This document shows, in pieces, positions 43,601-49,652 of a stretch of 49,652 bases of DNA. This DNA is from Micractinium sp. NFX-FRZ (lineage: Eukaryota; Chlorophyta; Trebouxiophyceae; Chlorellales; Chlorellaceae), in assembly GCA_029339195.1 (NCBI GenBank), contig JAPTJF010000457.1, positions 1 through 49,652 of the forward strand, read 5' to 3'. The notes beneath the pieces are model-generated. The model made no database searches. It was given only the letters and a program-made list of their open reading frames with translations, and was not told where the DNA came from. Every line of letters begins with the position of its first letter. Position 1 is the first letter of the stretch. A program made the translations under genes and the position numbers.

Positions 43601-46600
43601 CCCCGCGCGCGCGCCCCCCCCCCCCCGGACCCCCCCCGCTGCTGCTTCCCCTCGGTGCTGCCTTCATGCGCTGCATCCCGCCCCGCCCAGGGTGCTGCCA
43701 CCGCCACGCCTGATGGTTTTCCCCGTCGCACCCTGTCCCCGCCCCACCTCAGCTGCTGCCACAGCGGCTCCAGCTGGCTGTTCAGGTCCTCCAGCACGCC
43801 CAGCGCGGCCAGCCGGAACTCCTCCACAGCCTGAGGGGGGACAGGAGAAGGGGAGAGGGGGGAAGGGGAGAAGGGGAGCACATCACGAGCGTGGGACATG
43901 CCGCACGGGGGCAGGGTTTGGGTGCCCTTGCAGGCCCTGCCTGCTTGCCTTTGCCCGCCCCGGGTGCGCACCTCGGGGGACGTGCGCCTGCGCTGCTCCG
44001 TCACCATCTGCCCCACATTCTCCCAGAAGCAGGAGGCGAGGCGCTGCGGGGGGGGTGGGGGCAGGGGGCAGCGGTTCGTGAGGGGCAGGGGGGCTCGTGA
44101 GGGGTAGGGCGGCGAGGCAGGGGAGGCCCAACGCGGACGGATGACACGCGAGCCACATCCCACTGTTGCACCTGCCCACCCACCAGCACAACATTGCTTC
44201 CTTTGCCCCATGCTTGCCCCAACCGCCTTCACCCTGCCCTCACCCCGCCCCACCCCCACACCCCACCCCACAAGCTCACCAGCATGAGCTTGCCGTATCG
44301 CGCCGCCCCGGTGGTGAGCACGCTGCTGCTGTGGGGGTCCATGCCCGCCAGCTGCTGCAGCGCTGAGCTGGCGCGCGCCGCCAGCCGCACCAGGGCGGCC
44401 GCCAGCTCGGCCAGCGAGGTGGGGAAGAGTGCGGGGCGCACCACGTTCAGGCCCTGCCAAGAGCGGGGTGCAAAGGTGCGAGATGAGGGAGGCGGGCGGG
44501 TTGGGGGGTGGGCGAGCATGCCTCCTGCCCCAGGCACAGCGCCCAATGCGGTAAGCACAGGGTGCGCTGTTGAACCCGGCCGCCTGGGTGCGGGGCCGCA
44601 ACGGCAGGCAGGCAGGCAGGCAGCCTTCGGTTCGCCAGCCGCTGTTGTATGCACAGACGCACACGCAGGCATGCTCATTCACAGCACGAGATCAGACCAC
44701 CCAGCTACTGTTGAACTCCGCCCACTCCTTCCTCCTGCCCACCGCAAGCGGGGGCGCCGACGGCACCCCTTCCTCCTGCCCGCCAATACCCCCATCCACA
44801 CCCACGCACCTGGATGACCATTTTCAGCACAGAGGCGGAGCGGTCCGCCAGCCAGTCCTCTGACAGGAGCTGCAGGGAGGGGGGCAACAGGGGGAGGGGG
44901 GAAGAAGAGAAGATGTCAGCAGGGGGCGCAGAATGGCGGGCAGTCGGTGGGAGGGAGCTGCCGTGGGCGAGGGGTACAGAGGCACAAGGGAAGGTGGGAC
45001 CTCATGTAGATGTGCGTGGGGGTGAGGGGGTGGGAAGCGGGTCCATAGAGGGAGCGCGCCTGATGCGCCACCACAATCAGCAGACCGCGTGCAGCAGTGC
45101 CAGCAGCCAACCCACCGTGCCCTCCCTTCCCACCATCCACCCACACACCTGCGGCAGCGACCGCAGCAGGGGCAGCGGCAGCGCTTCAAAGGCGCCCTTG
45201 TACTGCGCATGCCGACGCTCCTCCTCTGCCTCCTTCTCTGCCGCCGCCTGCTTGGCCTGCTCATCAGCAGAGGCGCCGGCCTGCGGGAGGGAGGAGGGGC
45301 CCGCGGCGCTGCCGCCCGCCGCCCCTGCCGCCGCACCACCAGCGCCACTGCTAGGCCCCGCCTTGTCGGCTGCTGCTGCAGCCGCCGCTGCCACAGCTTC
45401 TCCAGGCTGCTGCTCGCCAGCCGGCCCGGCCGCTGCAGTGCCGCCCTCCGCCCCCGCCTGGGGCAGCGTGCCGCTGCCGCCAGGCGAAGCCTCCGCTGCC
45501 GCCGCCCCGGCGCCATCAGCAGCGCCGCCGCCGGCCGCCTCCCGAGCCTCCGCTTCCATGCTTGCGGCCTCGGTGGCTGCCGGCGGCTGGTCAGTCTGCA
45601 TGGCCGAGGCTGCGGCGCCGCTGCCGCCCGCCTCCTGCTGTGCTCGCTGCGCCTCCTTCTCTGCCGCCTCCTTCTTCTGCCGCTCCTGCCGCTCCACCAT
45701 CTCATCCTCAAAGGGCCGCAGCAGGGAGGAGAGCAGCTGCGAGGTGCGGAGAGGGTGGGTGGGTGGGTGGGGAAGGCAGAACAGGCAGGCAGAGGGTTTG
45801 AGCAAGGCAGGGCAGATTGCAAGTGGGGTGGGCTGGTGAGGAGGGGGTGTTTGGCCCGACGCGACGCCCGGCGGGGTGGAGGGACAAGCTCCAGACAAAT
45901 GACCAAGCTCTCCAGGATGGGCGCCATCTCAAAGCCACGCCCTCCCTCCACCGCAGCCCCTTGTGTATGGCCCCTCTTCTTCCAGGCTCTTGCTCATGCG
46001 TGCGTAACATCGCCACCACACACCCGCACCAACGCCTCTCTGTCACCCCCTCGTGCATGTCGCCGTGCCTCCCCCACACCTCATTGCATCAACCGACATG
46101 CCTTCAGCTCTATTAAATATATACACACACACACACACCATGGTAACCTGCATCCGCCCCTCACCTCCAGGCTCTGGTTCATGTGACCCTCACTGCGCCG
46201 GCTGATGGGGCGCGAGGGCAGGCCCAGCAGCACCTCCAGGCACGCCTGCTCCTCCTGCGCCGCCGCCTCCTCGCTCACAACCTTGCCCTTGCCTGCAGGA
46301 GGTCAGACACATGTAAACAAGGGGTGGGCAGGGTGCATGGGTGACAGCATGGCGTAATTGGAAGCTGGCTTGCGAGGGAGGGACGGGAGGACGAGGACGC
46401 ACAGCACGCATGGCGTGCGGGGGAAGTCAGTGAGGAGGCAAGGCCCGCATGAGGACCCCATGCAGCGCGGCAAGCAGGGCCCCGGCCCAGCCCGCTCACC
46501 CTTCTTGTCGTGCCGGGCCGCCGCCTGGCGCGCCACGGCGGCCAGGGAGGGCGCCCGCAGCAGCACCAGCGCTGCGGGCACCTTGCCGTGGTGCCTGCAG

Positions 46601-49371
46601 CAAGCGGGGGGCGGGTGGGTGCGAGGGGATGGTGAGGCTCAGCACATCCTGTTACCAGCAGGGCACCCAGACCCAGGCTCAACCCCAATGGTCAAATGAA
46701 ACGCCTCTCTGTTGCCCACTTTTGCTCAAAACTGAGACAGTGAACTGAAACACCCCGCCCCCCCTCACCTGCACAGGTAGCCCAGCAGCTCCAGCACCCG
46801 CTTGGACACCAGCTGGGGCACAGCGGGGCCCTCGTGCGCCGGCGCCAGGCCTGCATGTGGCGGTGGTGGCCGGGGGTGCCGAGTTATGACCCCGGCAACA
46901 GGCACATGCAGGGGGCCAGGCGGCTGAGCTGCAGCCAGGCGCTCCCGAGCCAACCGATCCACTCATCCTTGCCAGCTCCCACCACCCTGACCTCTCGCCT
47001 ACAACCCCACCCCTGCCCTCCTTCTCCACCCCCCGCACTCCCTGACTCCCTCCATTGGCAGGCTGGCAGGCAGGGCGCACCCAGGTCGATGACGGGCCCT
47101 TCCGCCAGAGGGCGCAGTCCCTCCGCCGGCGCCCCTCCCTCCGCCTCCATGCTGGCGCTGCCGTCGCCGGCGGCCTGCGCCTCGTCGGCGGTTAATGGGC
47201 CGCGCAGGATGCTCAGCAGCAGGCGCAGCAGGGTCTGCGGCACGGAAAGAGGGGGGGTGGGGGGTGCGCAGCCAGAAGCGGGGAGGCGGGCAGGCAGGGG
47301 AGGGGTGGGGGGCGGTTGAGAAAGGACAATTGTGCCATGGAGGAGCGCCATGGTGGGGGAGCAGGCAGGTGGCTGGGTTCAAGCAAGCAACGCGCAATGT
47401 TCCCTCAAGACTCAAATCGAGACCGGACAACCCCAGAGGCAAAGAAGCAAAGCCGCGCACCTCCCGTGTCTGCGTGTTGGCGCACAGGTTGTGGAACAGC
47501 CGCTGCAGCTGGCCCTTGCCCAGGGGCTGCAGGCGGGGTGAGCAATGGAAGGGGGGACGCAGAAAATGTGCAAGCCGGGCATGAGACAAAGGGTGCCACT
47601 GCTGGTCGGAGCTGCCTGCTGTCCAGAATGCAGCCCCGGCGGCAGCTGTTGTGCTGGCACTGCGTGCGGTTTGTATGGACAGCCTGGCAATCAATCAAGT
47701 GAGGCGAGGTGGGGATGGGCGCAATGGGGCGCGGGTTGTATGGACAGCTGGCAAGCAAGTGAGGTGAGGTGAGTGAGTGAGCACAGCGAGTGTTGTGAGT
47801 GCAGCAGCGTGCAAAGCGAGCACCAGCGTGCAAGGCGCGCACCTGGCCCAGGCGCAGCAGGCGCAGCAGCGTGAGCAGCCCCTCCTCATCCATCTGAGCG
47901 GGGGGCTCGGCCAGGGCATCAGGCTTGGCTGCCGCAGGTGCCGCAGCCGCAGCGCCCGCCCGGCCGCCGCGGGGTGGCCGCCCAAGGTACTCAATGCGCG
48001 GCTGCCTGCGGTGCGTGTGAGGGGAATGGCGGAGAGGGGATCGATGAGGGGAAGGAAGGGTGAGAGAGGCATGAGGGAGGGAGAAGAGGAGGGGGCACTT
48101 GAGATGTGCGCTGTCAGAAGGTGGGGTGTGCATGGCAGATTGGGCCGCAGCATGATTGCAGAGCAGCAGCCTTCCCCCGACACGCGGAACGGTGCATCCT
48201 GCCAGGGGCACTGCCGCGGCTGTGCTGCCCCACTCTCCTGCCCCCACACTCCCGGCTCGGTGCCCACAGCAACCCACCGCACCCAATAAAAGCAGCCCTG
48301 CCAGTCAAGGCTACCCCCTCAGCCAAACCCTTCCCATCCGATCCCACCCTACCTGGTGCGCCCGTCGTACACCAGCCGCATGCGCACCTCCTCCCCGGGC
48401 TGCAGCCCAGCAGCAGCAACAGCCTGCACATCAGTGTGTGGGTGGCAAGGGAATGCGGGGTCAGCTGGCGGGCCAGGCAGGAGTGCAACAACTGGAGCTG
48501 CCGCCACGGCCCCAAGCTTGGGTGCCAAGTGACTCAACCCCTCTGCACCGGCCGTAGCTGTGCCGACTGGGCCCTGTTCCCCTCCCAAGTCCCTCCCTGC
48601 TGCCCCCATCCCCTGCCTGGATCCAACAGCACTTAGTGCCCAGCATGGCCTGCGCCACGCAACCCCTGCCATACCGACACCAAACTACATCCCCTCGCTC
48701 CAACTCCCGCCCTCCCCAGCACCTGCTGCGCCGCCGCCTGCATGGCTTCGCTGACCGCCAGGTTGCGTGCCGCGTGGCGCTGCATGCGCGCCTGCAGCGC
48801 CTGCGCCTCCGCCATGATGGCGGGGGGCAGCGTGGCCAGCAGCGCCTCGTCAGCACTGCAGGGAGACGAGGGGGCAGGAAGGATGGGCAGGCGTGCACGG
48901 GTGGGCAGCTGACTTGCGGGGGGCAGCGTGGCCAGCAATGCCTTGCCGGCTGGCATGGGGATGATGCTAGTGCACAAGGCATGAAAGGCAGGCGGTGGGG
49001 TGGACTTGATGAGTGGGGGTGCAGCTAGGCTCTTCCCCCCCATCCCCCGCCCTCCACCCTGCCTGTGCCCTGGCCCACCCTCTACCCACCCACCTGAGCA
49101 GCACCTCCTCCCGCACATCCGGCGGGAAGCTGGCCAGCAGGGAGGCAAAGTCCATGTCAGCACCAGCAGCGCCAGCTGGCGCGCCACCTGGCGCGGCTGC
49201 CGCAGCTGCACCGGCGGCGCCCGCCGCAGGCGCAGCAGTGCCGCCGGCCAGCACGGCCGCTGCGGCACCCTCGCCTGGGGCGGCAGCAGCAGCGACTGCG
49301 GCTGCGGCCGCCACGGCCGCTGCCTGCTGCTCGCGTCGGCGGGCCAGCTCCCGCAGCCGCCGCTCCCGTCG
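37678..49371 (-). CDS. HECT-type E3 ubiquitin ligase, UPL1/UPL2/HUWE1-like (5' end missing)
   Basis: Exons: 49371-49094, 48855-48723, 48423-48353, 48005-47843, 47526-47461, 47234-47081, 46850-46769, 46594-46500, 46292-46165, 45736-45149, 44869-44810, 44453-44280, 44043-43972, 43830-43748, 43498-43441, 43190-43078, 42845-42677, 42429-42299, 42073-42011, 41767-41681, 41444-41309, 41115-41026, 40685-40617, 40397-40342, 40132-40018, 39779-39652, 39407-39319, 38990-38895, 38669-38562, 38237-38180, 37905-37854, 37680-37678. All phases agree: 1,255 residues. The last 360 form a complete HECT domain: [51 protein letters not shown], and the catalytic Cys in [13 protein letters not shown] (codon 38229-38227). 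It ends EGFGFA. Upstream, [18 protein letters not shown] and [19 protein letters not shown] match the DUF4414-type segment of large UPL/HUWE1 ligases, with an Ala-rich linker between (45736-45149). Such ligases exceed 3,000 residues, so most of the N terminus lies beyond the window. Confidence 0.93.
39607..39626 (+). repeat. Telomere-like TTTAGGG pair inside an intron
   Basis: GGGTTTAGGGTTTCAGGG lies in the HECT intron between exons 39779-39652 and 39407-39319. TTTAGGG is the telomere unit of plants and of Chlorella-type algae. One full unit plus partial neighbours is short enough to be chance. Confidence 0.4.
46123..46139. repeat. (AC)8 dinucleotide repeat
   Basis: The AC run follows TTAAATATAT in the HECT intron between exons 46292-46165 and 45736-45149. 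It is one of the few AT-rich spots in this gene. Confidence 0.9.
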
Positions 49372-49583
49372 CTGCACAAGGGGCGGCGCACGCGCAGGCG
49401 CAGGCGCCCGGCTACAACTCAGGTGCATTCTTCTCGGGCAGGCCGGCAGCGCAAGCCCCCCTCACAGGCATCACCACCCTTTGCAGCCAGCCAAGGAACC
49501 TCTTACTGCTATTCGAAACCCTCCAGATATCCCGCCCCCTCCCACATGCTGCCGCCCCTCTTCCACCCGCTGCCGCCCCCCCG
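49372..49583. other. Upstream intron or unassigned sequence of the HECT gene
   Basis: The segment lies upstream of the first visible HECT exon, which begins after a TTGTGCAG acceptor. No further exon with a good donor was found before the C run, so the next upstream exon is outside the window. Confidence 0.4.

Positions 49584-49652
<69 letters not shown>
49584..49652. repeat. Poly-C run at the window end
   Basis: About 69 consecutive C, preceded by shorter C runs from 49576. It does not match the algal telomere repeat. A homopolymer this long at a sequence end most likely reflects an assembly or sequencing limit, and it truncates the HECT gene. Confidence 0.9.

Noticed and set aside
1..49652. 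tRNA, rRNA or bacterial-type operon features
   Set aside because: No cloverleaf, rRNA core sequence, Shine-Dalgarno pattern or overlapping-cistron layout was recognised. The genes are intron-rich and eukaryotic.

Overview
This window is GC-rich nuclear DNA from a unicellular green alga, most likely a trebouxiophyte of the Chlorella clade. The basis is many short phase-matched GT-AG introns, alanine- and proline-rich proteins, long Ser-Pro/Pro tracts typical of algal wall glycoproteins, an OPR-type organelle RNA-binding repeat protein, a chitin-binding protein, and TGTAA motifs downstream of stop codons. All gene models below were assembled by hand: each junction was chosen for a GT-AG (twice GC-AG) site, a preserved reading frame and sensible protein. 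None has been checked against RNA or databases.

Layout. 448-1517 is a truncated second copy of the 3' end of the gene at 13438-17119. 1891-3064 (+) encodes a small secreted protein with two chitin-binding type-2 modules. 3780-12265 (-) is an 18-exon gene for a 1,469-residue type II membrane glycoprotein with propeller-like repeats, two Pro-rich stalks and a C-terminal beta-sandwich-like domain. 13438-17119 (-) encodes a secreted protein that looks like a beta-propeller. 17726-17817 (-) is a fragment resembling an AHSA1/SRPBCC domain. 18952-20688 (+) is an OPR-like repeat gene interrupted by one in-frame TAA. 21092-37183 (-) is a very large gene of about 29 exons and 2,431 residues, with LEA-like repeats, acidic repeats and two hydrophobic segments. 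37678-49371 (-) is the C-terminal 1,255 residues of a UPL1/HUWE1-type HECT ubiquitin ligase, whose 5' part is cut off by the window end, where there is a run of about 69 C.

The genes do not form a pathway. The chitin-binding protein, the Pro-rich membrane glycoprotein and the secreted propeller-like protein all point to the cell surface or wall. The OPR protein points to organelle RNA metabolism, and the HECT ligase to ubiquitin-dependent turnover. The most unusual items are the 2.4k-residue LEA-like membrane protein, the nonsense codon in a tandemly expanding OPR gene, and the partial gene duplication next to the chitin-binding gene.
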